A stretch of 31,412 nucleotides of DNA from contig MLAK01001135.1 in the NCBI GenBank assembly GCA_001839685.1, positions 1 through 31,412 of the forward strand, given 5' to 3'. Shown here one piece after another: positions 17,593-25,122 of the stretch; position 1 is the first letter of the stretch; each line of letters starts with the position of its first letter. The notes beneath the pieces are model-generated. The model did not search any database and was not told the DNA's origin. It saw nothing but the letters and a program-made list of their open reading frames with translations. Source of the DNA: Tritrichomonas foetus (taxonomy: Eukaryota; Parabasalia; Tritrichomonadida; Tritrichomonadidae). A program made the translations under genes and the position numbers.

Positions 17593-18858
17593 ATGTCGCT
17601 ATTCAATTATGTAAGAATGGAAAGCAAGCTGTTTTACAGAGTTGAATTATCATCATCCGAATCAAAATATCCATTTCGTGATGGTTTTCTAAATATATCA
17701 TTCAACAATGATGAAAGTCCATATTTATCATATATATCAGATGAAAATGGATTTTTAATCTGGAAATCTTTGGATATTCGAGCTAATGAAGTTTATAAAC
17801 ATTTGTTATCAGCTAATGAGCTAACCATTGACACTTTTAATTTTACTAATTATGGATTTACTTTAATTTTTTATGACCTCAAAAAACGCATTTTCTTATT
17901 TGGTAAAGATAGGCTTGGTGTTTCATCCTTAATAACAACATCAGATCCTTTAATAATTTCTTCACATTGTCTTTCAGGAAATGAACATCCACCAGGAATT
18001 ACAATTTTATATGAACAAAACATTACTTCATCAATTTCATTTCCGCAATATTCACGTCTAAACTTTGTGAATAATAATATTACTCCAGAAGAAGCTGTGC
18101 ATCAAATGATTGAAATTTTACTTAAAACAGTTAAAATTGATTGTCCAGTCATGTTTAGTGGTGGTGTTGATTCTACAATTATTGCTGGAATTCTTGGCCT
18201 TGCTGGTGCAACTTCTGTTAATTTGATTAATTTCTGTGCAAGTGAAAATGCACCAGATCGAACTGCTGCCAGAATTTCCTTAGAAGAACTTAAAACAGCA
18301 TTTCCAAACACACAATATCATTTGTTAGAATTTAATGGTGATACCGAAAAAATGTTATCAAAACTGAATTTAATGAAAAATTTATTAATTCCTTGTGAAA
18401 TCACTGAAATGAACTTAAATATTGCAATGACTCTATACAGTTCGATGGAACATGTTGAAGGTTTTGTTGTTCATTCTGGACTTGGTGCCGATGAATTATG
18501 TTGTGGATACATGCGAATGAAAGCTGAAAGCAATGCTGATGAAGAAATTTGTGAGCACTTGAATCGACTTTGGGGTAGAAATGGCGGAAGAGATGATCGT
18601 GTTGCTATGAATCTTGGAAAAACTTGTATTTGTCCATTTCTGTCGAAAGATTTCATTGATTTTGCTTTATCATTACCAGTTAATATGTTAATCCGACCTG
18701 ACTTGCCACGTGGTGAAGGTGAAAAGTGGATTTTAAGGCAAGTTGCAGTGAAACTTGGACTTAATTCGGCAGCAAAGCGTCCTAAACAAGCTATGCAATT
18801 TGGAAGTAAAGTTGCAAAAGCAAATTGGAGAGGAACAGAAAAAATTCCTCAATCATAA
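17593..18858 (+). CDS. ASNSD1: Asparagine-synthetase domain protein, ASNSD1-like
   Basis: A 421-residue protein with an N-terminal class II glutamine-amidotransferase-like part (about 1-140) and a C-terminal ATP-pyrophosphatase synthetase domain. The PP-loop FSGGVDST is at residues 188-195, the second conserved block SGLGADELCCGY at about 295-306, and a C-terminal RPKQAMQFGSKVAK motif at about 394-407. These match asparagine synthetase domain-containing protein 1 better than true AsnB. There is no Cys at position 2 (the protein starts MSLF), so glutamine hydrolysis is not expected, and the N-terminal domain is shortened. The role of ASNSD1 is poorly known; synthetase activity is not demonstrated for the family. 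The start could instead be Met9 (17617), which gives a better leader behind the TCACA initiator. Confidence 0.85.
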   Translation: MSLFNYVRMESKLFYRVELSSSESKYPFRDGFLNISFNNDESPYLSYISDENGFLIWKSLDIRANEVYKHLLSANELTIDTFNFTNYGFTLIFYDLKKRIFLFGKDRLGVSSLITTSDPLIISSHCLSGNEHPPGITILYEQNITSSISFPQYSRLNFVNNNITPEEAVHQMIEILLKTVKIDCPVMFSGGVDSTIIAGILGLAGATSVNLINFCASENAPDRTAARISLEELKTAFPNTQYHLLEFNGDTEKMLSKLNLMKNLLIPCEITEMNLNIAMTLYSSMEHVEGFVVHSGLGADELCCGYMRMKAESNADEEICEHLNRLWGRNGGRDDRVAMNLGKTCICPFLSKDFIDFALSLPVNMLIRPDLPRGEGEKWILRQVAVKLGLNSAAKRPKQAMQFGSKVAKANWRGTEKIPQS

Positions 18859-19436
18859 CTAATATAGATATTTGATATAATATTAATAAAATAGAAGATT
18901 TCATTGATCTTGAAGATTGAAATCACTGTCATATTAAATTATTAATCTTGAATATCTTGGCCTTTTGTCATTGTTAAGTCTTCTTGTTCTTCTCTTTATG
19001 TGCAACATATTATCAAGCAGGTAAAAGTGAATTTTATCTTTCTTTGAGTTCTGGATTCAACATTTTTTACTCGATAATTTTCCTCTCATATTATTTGTAT
19101 AGTGAATTAGTTTGAACTCATTAGAATTTCTCAAGCTGAGGTTGATATATATGTTTTCTTCTTTCAGATTTAGAGAATCTTAGTGAAAGCTTCACATTTT
19201 ATCAGTCTATCATTTATACTTTTTCATTTGATTGATATCCACCATTTTATTGATTTGATATTCATCATTTGGGATAGTATTATTTAAAGTTTAATTACTT
19301 TCATAGATGCTAACTGTCTAGATAAAACAGAATAAAGTGAAAGACTCTCAAAGAAATATAATGATTGAAATAACCTCAGTGTGGGAAAAAGCCATTTTGC
19401 ACCCTCAAAAAAATAAATAATTAAAACAAAAATTTT
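18859..19436. other. Intergenic region upstream of the ARL6-like gene
   Basis: 578 bp of AT-rich sequence. I found no convincing coding exon, tRNA box or repeat. A GCTAACTGTCTAG string at 19310-19322 superficially resembles the fused branch/3' splice motif, but there is no coding sequence on either side of it. Confidence 0.5.
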
Positions 19437-20006
19437 ATGAAGAAAAAGTGGTTCCAGCGCAAGAAGAAAGATCCAGTCTATGTCGACGTCATTGTTATTG
19501 GACTTGACAATGCTGGTAAATCAACAATCTTAAACAAACTTAAACCAGAGGACGTATTTTTATATATTTCTAACGCATAGTCACAAGAAAGCGTAATAAA
19601 ACCAACGCAGGGAGTTAATCAGCCATGGATTGAGCACGAAGAATACTATCTTCGCTTTCGTGATTTAAGCGGAGCCAATAATTATCGGCCACTTTGGCAG
19701 CAATATGCCAACGAATTGAATGGAATTATTTTTGTTGTTGATTCGAGTGATAACTTTAGATTTTCGACAGCTGCTGATGAGCTTCATGCGTTTCTTTCCC
19801 TTCCTCCGATTGAAGCAAGATCGATTCCCGTTTTGGTTCTTGCCAACAAAAATGACATGGAAAACTCTGTTCCGGTTGAAACAATTGAAAAGGAGCTCTG
19901 CTTGAGTGATATTCACAATCACCCTGTTTTTATTACAAGCGTATGCTCATATTCGCCAGCTGATATTTTTATTGCTATCGATTGGTTGATTGCGAGACGC
20001 GCTTAA
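19437..20006 (+). CDS. ARL6: ARL6/BBS3-like small GTPase, two exons (19437-19553 and 19581-20006)
   Basis: Splicing out 19554-19580 gives a 180-residue ARF-family GTPase. Visible motifs are P-loop GLDNAGKS (22-29), switch I Thr48 in KPTQG, switch II DLSGANNYRPLW (67-78) and NKND (128-131). The strings NKLKP, LSG.NYR.LW, IIFVVDSSD and LCLSDI are characteristic of ARL6/BBS3, which recruits the BBSome for traffic at flagella; human ARL6 has 186 residues. Trichomonads are flagellated, so the role fits. Two oddities: the N-terminus is MKKKW with no Gly2, so no N-myristoylation is expected; and the switch II catalytic Gln is Ala71, which predicts slow GTP hydrolysis. Without splicing, the reading frame ends at a TAG inside the intron. 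The stop overlaps TAAA. ARL3 or another ARL is a less likely alternative. Confidence 0.85.
19554..19580 (+). other. 27-nt spliceosomal intron
   Basis: Begins GTATTT and ends TCTAACGCATAG. The end matches 9 of 12 positions of the Trichomonas vaginalis fused branch-point/3' splice motif ACTAACACACAG, and the start resembles its GTATGT 5' site. The length is a multiple of three, and its last codon in frame is TAG. Retention would therefore truncate the protein after 48 residues, whereas removal joins NKLKPED to SQESVIKPT, continuous with ARL6. Very short introns of about 25 nt have been reported in T. vaginalis. Confidence 0.85.
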
Positions 20007-20316
20007 ACATACTTTTGTTTTATTTTTCTGAATTTTTTTATCAAATTAATTATTTATTTTTGATTTTCTTAAGTTCTGCAATTGCATTGATTAGTAGATC
20101 AAACCTTTTTATAATTTAAAGTATTCAATGTAATATTGGATTTCTATTGATTCACATTTTAATTAATTTTTTTTTGTTTTTCAATTTTATGATGAGGAAA
20201 TTGAAAATAAATGAGAAAGAGGAAATATAAAGAAAAGATGAGGAATGAGAAAGATATATATACTTTAAATAAAAACATAAATAACAATTTTGACTTCAAG
20301 TCACTTTTTGAACGGC
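20007..20316. other. Convergent intergenic region, nothing recognised
   Basis: 310 bp of AT-rich sequence between the 3' ends of the ARL6-like gene and the SANT-like gene. It has several TAAA/TTTA motifs and a T-run around 20166-20175, consistent with 3' processing in both directions. No gene seen. Confidence 0.5.
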
Positions 20317-20886
20317 TCACTCACTATTTTTATACTTTTCTTGCATTTCATCTGAAATTTTGGGCTGTACTCTCATTAAATTCTGCATTCTTTGAACAAC
20401 AGGAATCAATTCATGAAAAGATTGAATACGCAATTTTTCTTGCTGTTCCTGTGTTAAAGGAGGTGCACTAAAATTTATGATATCGTTTTCGCCGAATTCT
20501 ATTGTCTCATCCTTCAAAAATCCATGTTTTAAATATTGCGTATAAAAGCCCGATAATTTGACGCCAGTACGTCCAATAAATGGTATGGCAAAATATCCAA
20601 ATAGAGGAAATACCCGTCCGTAGTTTTTGAGGAAATATTGCTGTCGTATCAAAAATTGCTTCTGTTCGAACTCTGTGAAATTGTCATCGTCATTGTAAAT
20701 CTCGTAAGGTGGTCGTTCGGAATAAAAATATACGTTTGGATGAAAAAATAATTTCATGAATAAAATTTTGTAAGATTTTCGCCAATGAATCCATTCATCA
20801 AAAGAAATGATCCTCTTAACAAAAGGCGGAAAAATATGATATTGATCATCCTTTTCGAGATCAATATGATCTTCTTCGAAAGTCAT
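20317..20886 (-). CDS. Unrecognised protein with SANT/Myb-like segment
   Basis: A 189-residue soluble protein. Residues about 75-128 read like a SANT/Myb-type helix-turn-helix: an acidic start (DNFTEFEQKQFLIRQQYF), then NYGRVFPLFGYFAIPFIG, then RTGVKLSGFYTQYLKHG. This reproduces the SANT pattern of a first helix with Glu and Leu, a Gly before the second helix, and an R-T...F-Y third helix. SANT modules usually occur in chromatin or transcription complexes, but no partner domain is recognised here. The N-terminal 60 residues are rich in aromatic residues (FPPFVKRIISFDEWIHW). The C-terminus has a Gln/Glu-rich helix and ends in a TGA stop. The frame opens 15 codons further upstream only from a TTG directly behind a stop, so the ATG at 20886 is preferred. 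It is divergent to the gene at 21063. Confidence 0.65.
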   Translation of the reverse strand: MTFEEDHIDLEKDDQYHIFPPFVKRIISFDEWIHWRKSYKILFMKLFFHPNVYFYSERPPYEIYNDDDNFTEFEQKQFLIRQQYFLKNYGRVFPLFGYFAIPFIGRTGVKLSGFYTQYLKHGFLKDETIEFGENDIINFSAPPLTQEQQEKLRIQSFHELIPVVQRMQNLMRVQPKISDEMQEKYKNSE

Positions 20887-21062
20887 ATTCAAATCTTTGA
20901 TGATTATTACATTGAAGTCATATTTGGTCAATTAGACGCAGACAGAAATATGATATCAAATAGATTTTATTTGAGTGAAATTATTTCTGTACTTAAGGCG
21001 AAATCATTCTACGTTTTTCAAAAAGTGAAAAATACGCCAAAAAATAATAGAAATTCTTTCGA
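20887..21062. promoter_or_regulatory. Divergent promoter region of two unrecognised genes
   Basis: 176 bp between start codons on opposite strands. No consensus TCA(C/T)(A/T) lies within 20 nt of either ATG, so these genes may use a variant initiator. An open frame crossing this region (20785-21066) overlaps both genes' 5' ends and is not credible as a gene. Confidence 0.4.
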
Positions 21063-21662
21063 ATGACTGTATTAGAACATCCCTGGAGATGGATTATCTC
21101 TGAAATTACAAAAGACAACAATGTTGAAAAATATACGCCTAAAACCAAAACGCCAGATGATTCCCCTCTAACCACGCTTCAAGCAATTTACGAAAGCATT
21201 GATACGACCAAAGTTTCAAACTTACCTTTTTTCGCAGAATGTAAAATCGAAAGAATTGACATTGATCGAGATGACAAGTATCAATCTACGAGAATTAGCA
21301 TTGTCAATTTTCCTGCCGAAATGTCAACAAAATTATACGTGGAAATGATAAACGCAATTTTTACAAATACGATGGGCTTTCAAGATTTGAATATCGAAGT
21401 TGACGCAATCTCATTTTTAAGACGAATGCAAAATTTCACTATAATTGTCGATGTCATAGGATACGATAACAGCATCAATCCAGCAATCATTCAAAAAGTT
21501 GATGAATTTTTAGGAAAATATCGAAAATCTCCTGAAGATACCCAGTATTCGATTGAAATTTTCCCAAGACCAAGAAAACAATATACCGACGGTCTCAAAA
21601 AACTGTCTGGCAAAAACACTGTCGATTCTGTTAAAAATCTTTTAAAGAAACGTCAAGAGTGA
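21063..21662 (+). CDS. Hypothetical protein, mixed alpha/beta
   Basis: A 199-residue soluble protein that I do not recognise. It has no signal peptide, membrane segment, Cys/His cluster or nucleotide-binding motif. Residues about 55-160 look like an alternating strand/helix fold: strands at ECKIERIDI, TRISIVNF, NIEVDAI and FTIIVDVIGY, with a helix around KLYVEMINAIF. The last 40 residues are basic (RPRKQYTDGLKKLSGK, ending KNLLKKRQE), which could suit contact with nucleic acid or membrane, but this is only composition. Codon use and base composition match the neighbours. It is head-to-head with the SANT-like gene, so the two may be co-regulated. The TGA stop is followed within a few bases by AATAAA. 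Confidence 0.7.
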   Translation: MTVLEHPWRWIISEITKDNNVEKYTPKTKTPDDSPLTTLQAIYESIDTTKVSNLPFFAECKIERIDIDRDDKYQSTRISIVNFPAEMSTKLYVEMINAIFTNTMGFQDLNIEVDAISFLRRMQNFTIIVDVIGYDNSINPAIIQKVDEFLGKYRKSPEDTQYSIEIFPRPRKQYTDGLKKLSGKNTVDSVKNLLKKRQE

Positions 21663-22119
21663 AAATAAAAGGCATTTTATGTCGCGACTATGTTTAACTG
21701 TTATTTATAATAAATAAAATTCACTTTTTATTCATTTCTATTCATTTTTTAACCCCATAATAGAAGGATTTTTCGAAATGAAGAATAAGATTATCTATAA
21801 ATGAAGAATAAGATTATCTATAAATGATGAATAAAGATATCTATAAATGAAGAATAAGATTATCTATAAATGAAGAATGAGTCCATCTATAAATGAAGAA
21901 TAAGAATATCTATAATGAAGAATGAGTCTAACTATAAATGAAGAATATGACTCTCCAAATATTGTTACAATGACGAATCAACACTTGTCACACTAAAAAC
22001 AAATAAAAGTTGAAAACAAAACAATTTTTATGGAACAATTCTTGTTTTTTATTAATGATAATGTTGTGTAAAAACATTAAAATAATAAAAAGCAAGAGAA
22101 AGAAAAGGAAACATCATAA
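21663..22119. other. Convergent intergenic region with a 23-bp tandem repeat
   Basis: 457 bp between the 3' ends of the hypothetical gene (+) and RRN3 (-). Apart from the tandem repeat at 21777-21955 it is plain AT-rich sequence with several TAAA motifs. No gene seen. Confidence 0.6.
21777..21955. repeat. 23-bp tandem repeat, about eight copies
   Basis: Units of consensus AATGAAGAATAAGATTATCT plus ATA start at 21777, 21800, 21823, 21846, 21869, 21892, 21914 and 21937. The spacing is 23 bp except one 22-bp step, and the last unit is partial. Copies differ at a few positions (for example ATGAGTCCATC in the sixth line-up). Each unit carries TATAAATG, so the array repeats a TAAA motif every 23 bp just downstream of a gene end. 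Confidence 0.9.
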
Positions 22120-23574
22120 TTAAATATTTTGTGAATTTTGAGTAGAAATGATTGGATCAATAGAAATAAGTCTACTTTCGCATAACCTGCTGAGTTCGCT
22201 ATCCAACAATGCATCAATGTCATTATTTCCTTCGACTTCACTCCATTGAGTATAAGTGTTTGCCACAATTTGAGCTATTTCATCAAGTGGGCATGGATCA
22301 AATGGGAACCAAACTGAGATACGTTCAATTACAATTGATTCATCGTTGATTTGGAAAATATTCAAGCTTTTGAACATATCTGCTGTATTTTTGTCAATTA
22401 CGTCAATTGCACGAAGTGGATTAGTTAAAAGATCATCTAAATGCCATCTTTGAATCGGATCAATATTCGATTGTGACCATCCTTTCCATCTCCAGCACGT
22501 AATGTAAGTAACACACTGTACAGCAAAATAATAAAGATTGTGAATTTTTATATCCATTTTCAATCTTTCAGGTGCTTCATTTTTAATATGCAGAGCATAA
22601 CAGTTTGCAAAATTGGCAACATAGTCGACAATTGCTGCAGCAAATTCATCATCGATGTATTCTGCATGAACAACAAGTGATTCTAAATATAAAGTTGCAT
22701 TTGATCTTGTTCGAAGACTGGCTGAATCGTCAATGATTTTTGCAAGAAGGAAACCAACAAAAGTTTCAGCAGTTGAATGATCAAATGATGAAGAAAAGAA
22801 ATAAATAAACTGTACTGCAACAACATGAGGAAGATCAATTAAATACAAATCGAAAAGTTGTAAAAGAAGAGTAAAAATTGTGGAATTCGTTTGTGAAACA
22901 TAATTCAAAAAATAAGTAAGTTGTGGAGTTAAACACTGAGCCACATCATCATCAACTTGAACAGATCCATCATTTGATGGATCTAGCAAAAGTTCACAAT
23001 CTAAAGCAACAAGATGTTGGAAAATTCTACCTAGTGTATTTACAGCAATATCGCTTGATACTGAACATAAAGTTAAGCAAGCCCTTAGATAGCGAATTTG
23101 CTGGTCTTGTGGGAAGTTTGTCTGTGGGAAAAACTTGGTCAATGATGAAGATACAGCTGAGTGGATTGTTGGAATAGCTTGGACGATAGAAATGAGCACA
23201 TCGACAATCGCTGATGTATCGATGATGAATAACGAACGAACAAGTAAATCAATGACTTGGGATTGATATTGAGTATATCCTAAAACAAGGTTTCTAAAAT
23301 TCGGCAACAAAACGGGTAATTGTGTCTCTGGAAGTTTTGGCAATATTTGCGATAGAATTTTAAGATTGGATGGATTTGGTTCGAGTGTGGTGGAATATTG
23401 TGCGAAGTTAATCAATTTGTCTCTTTCGATTAAAGGCGGTAAAATGTCGTCGATTTTTGTCTGACCTGTTAATATGTTGTTGTGCAATTCTGGCCATTGT
23501 TCGTTAGTGATAAAATCGCCGTATTTCACTGATTTTTGTTTATTAAGAAGTTTTTGGAGAAGCGCACTTCGCAT
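22120..23574 (-). CDS. RRN3: RNA polymerase I initiation factor RRN3 (TIF-IA)
   Basis: A 484-residue all-helical, HEAT-like protein homologous to RRN3/TIF-IA, which binds Pol I and brings it to the rDNA promoter. Recognisable family blocks are RSNATLYLESLVVHAEYI at about 286-303 (family: R..A..YL.SF.ARA.F), the HNLYYFAVQCVTYITCWR block at about 343-360 (family: FY..CQ...YI.CFR), and VWFPFDPCPLDEIAQIV at about 420-436 (family: YFPFDPY.L). The last is the best-conserved signature of the family. The protein is shorter than human (651) or yeast (627) RRN3, with reduced N-terminal and acidic segments. A short acidic stretch (VQVDDDVAQ) interrupts the middle, in the place where the family has an acidic loop. 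The ATG is clear and no TTG extension is needed. It faces away from the protease pseudogene. Confidence 0.85.
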   Translation of the reverse strand: MRSALLQKLLNKQKSVKYGDFITNEQWPELHNNILTGQTKIDDILPPLIERDKLINFAQYSTTLEPNPSNLKILSQILPKLPETQLPVLLPNFRNLVLGYTQYQSQVIDLLVRSLFIIDTSAIVDVLISIVQAIPTIHSAVSSSLTKFFPQTNFPQDQQIRYLRACLTLCSVSSDIAVNTLGRIFQHLVALDCELLLDPSNDGSVQVDDDVAQCLTPQLTYFLNYVSQTNSTIFTLLLQLFDLYLIDLPHVVAVQFIYFFSSSFDHSTAETFVGFLLAKIIDDSASLRTRSNATLYLESLVVHAEYIDDEFAAAIVDYVANFANCYALHIKNEAPERLKMDIKIHNLYYFAVQCVTYITCWRWKGWSQSNIDPIQRWHLDDLLTNPLRAIDVIDKNTADMFKSLNIFQINDESIVIERISVWFPFDPCPLDEIAQIVANTYTQWSEVEGNNDIDALLDSELSRLCESRLISIDPIISTQNSQNI

Positions 23575-23972
23575 TTTATCTGACTAAAAATCTCAAATCA
23601 AAAATTTGAGAGAAAAAATCCTTCTGGAAAAATCTGGTCAAGTGACTTTTTGAATCCATATTTTTACTGAAATGCTAGGTGAAAAATTGGATAGGAGATC
23701 CCATAAATGGGTAAATTCTTTGATAGTTTCTCTTTTATTATGCTACTGACAACGAAAAGCTCATTTACAGATTAATATGAAATAGTTGACATCATAAAAC
23801 AAGCAGAATCCTTTTTAATGTTTAAGAAACTCTGTAACAAATTTTCAAAACAATTGTATGATCCTCTTAAAAACGAACTTTTTCAGTTCACACAAAAAAT
23901 TGATTATCACTGTTTCTATGTTATAGATTGATATCACATTGATTAAATTATCACATGTGATAGTAATTCCAG
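23575..23972. other. Divergent intergenic region upstream of RRN3 and the protease pseudogene
   Basis: 398 bp without a gene. It contains a perfect 12-bp palindrome, ATCACATGTGAT, at 23950-23961. The TCACA inside it (23951-23955) fits the Inr consensus, 20 nt before the pseudogene's ATG. This suggests that the promoter of the former protease gene is still recognisable. Confidence 0.5.
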
Positions 23973-24976
23973 ATGTTTTTATTATTAGTCAACTTTTTAG
24001 CATCTCGTCTACTTCAATGAAGAAACACAGACCAGTACTTTTCTCGCGATGAATATCACATGAGACTTGGTATCTTCTTTTCCAACCAAAGATTCATTCG
24101 ATTCCATAATAAAGACACAACAGTCATCGAAACTTTCACTCAATCATCTCGCCGTTTTCACACCAGCTGAATATTCCATACTTCATTGTGTTCCAGGAGG
24201 ACATCGTTTTGATAGCCCAACAACTAACTCAAACATAATTCATAACTTAAACATAATTCATAACTCAAACGAAATTCTTGATTCAAACAAAAAAGTTGGC
24301 TCAGATGTGACCAAAATTGTAAGTGTTTCTGAATAAATAGACTGGTGTGAAAAAAGAACAGTTAGAGAAATTAATGATCAATGTTTGTGTGGATCGCGCT
24401 GGTCATTTGGTGCAATCATTACACAAGAAGGAGCACATGCATTGGCAACAGGCGATTGTATTCACCTATCAGAAAAAAACTTACTTGAATGCTGCACACT
24501 TGAGTGCCAATGATGATCAGGCTGTTGGCCAGACAAAGCACTACAATATATCATTTCTAACCAAGGTGGTAAATTCAACCTTATATCAGATTAGCCATGC
24601 AATAATTGGAAATTAGAATATGCTTTTGAAGATCATCAAAAATTGTCTTCAATCATTGGTGTGATGAATGTGACACCAGGTGATGAAAATGAACTTAAAT
24701 TCCAAGTTGGTACACAAGGACCAGTTTCTATTTGTGTTGATTCTTCAAACACAATATTCAAATTATACAAATTAGGAATTTATGAAGATTATGATTGAAC
24801 TAAATATTCATGTAATGGGAATTGTTGGTTATGGTACAGAAAATGGAAGAGGTTATTGGATTACCAGAAAATCTTGGTGAAAATCATGAGGAGAAGTTGG
24901 TTACGTTAGATTGTTTCGTGATGCAGACATTTGTAACATAACTGATTCAGTTTTTACCGTATATAAAAGTATATAA
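23973..24976 (+). pseudogene. Degraded cathepsin-L-like cysteine protease (papain family C1A)
   Basis: A complete but broken papain-family gene. The ATG at 23973 opens a hydrophobic signal-like start (MFLLLVNFLASRLL), interrupted by TGA at codon 16. The inhibitor-I29 propeptide follows (DEYHMRLGIFFSNQRF). A frameshift near 24110-24140 then leads to NHLAVFTPAEY. The mature part begins IDWCEKRTVREINDQC after a TAA at about 24334. The active-site block reads CGSRWSFGA, so the catalytic Cys is Arg. More in-frame stops follow (TGA TGA near 24510, TAG near 24594, TGA near 24797), and a second frameshift near 24800 leads to HVMGIVGYGTENG (catalytic His kept) and WITRKSW, with Lys where the catalytic Asn belongs. 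Secreted or lysosomal cathepsin-L-like proteases are abundant in trichomonads. Two of the three catalytic residues and the frame are lost, so no active enzyme is expected. Confidence 0.85.
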
Positions 24977-25122
24977 TTTAAACAATAAATGAATTCTTTC
25001 ATCTCATTTCATATTCATTCATTTGAGTTTTCATTGATTTATATTTTGTATTTTTGTGATGCTATATGGTTGTAGTAATCAGAAATAGACCAAATAAGAA
25101 TTGAAATATCTATTAAGAAAAT

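Noticed and set aside
19310..19322. GCTAACTGTCTAG as an intron end
   Set aside because: No coding sequence precedes or follows it, and its distance to the ARL6 ATG contains stops in all useful frames.
20655..20680. tRNA-like B box (GTTCGAAC)
   Set aside because: It lies inside the SANT-like coding sequence and no A box or cloverleaf partner strands are visible.
20887..20931. Extension of the SANT-like protein by 15 codons
   Set aside because: The extended frame starts with TTG directly behind a TAA; I saw no branch/3' splice motif that would add an upstream exon.
21777..21955. CRISPR array
   Set aside because: The 23-bp units are directly adjacent with no unique spacers, and the genome is eukaryotic; it is a simple tandem repeat.
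24067..24616. Two apparent 89-codon genes
   Set aside because: One is a fragment of the papain-like pseudogene in its original frame, the other overlaps it out of frame. Neither is an independent gene.
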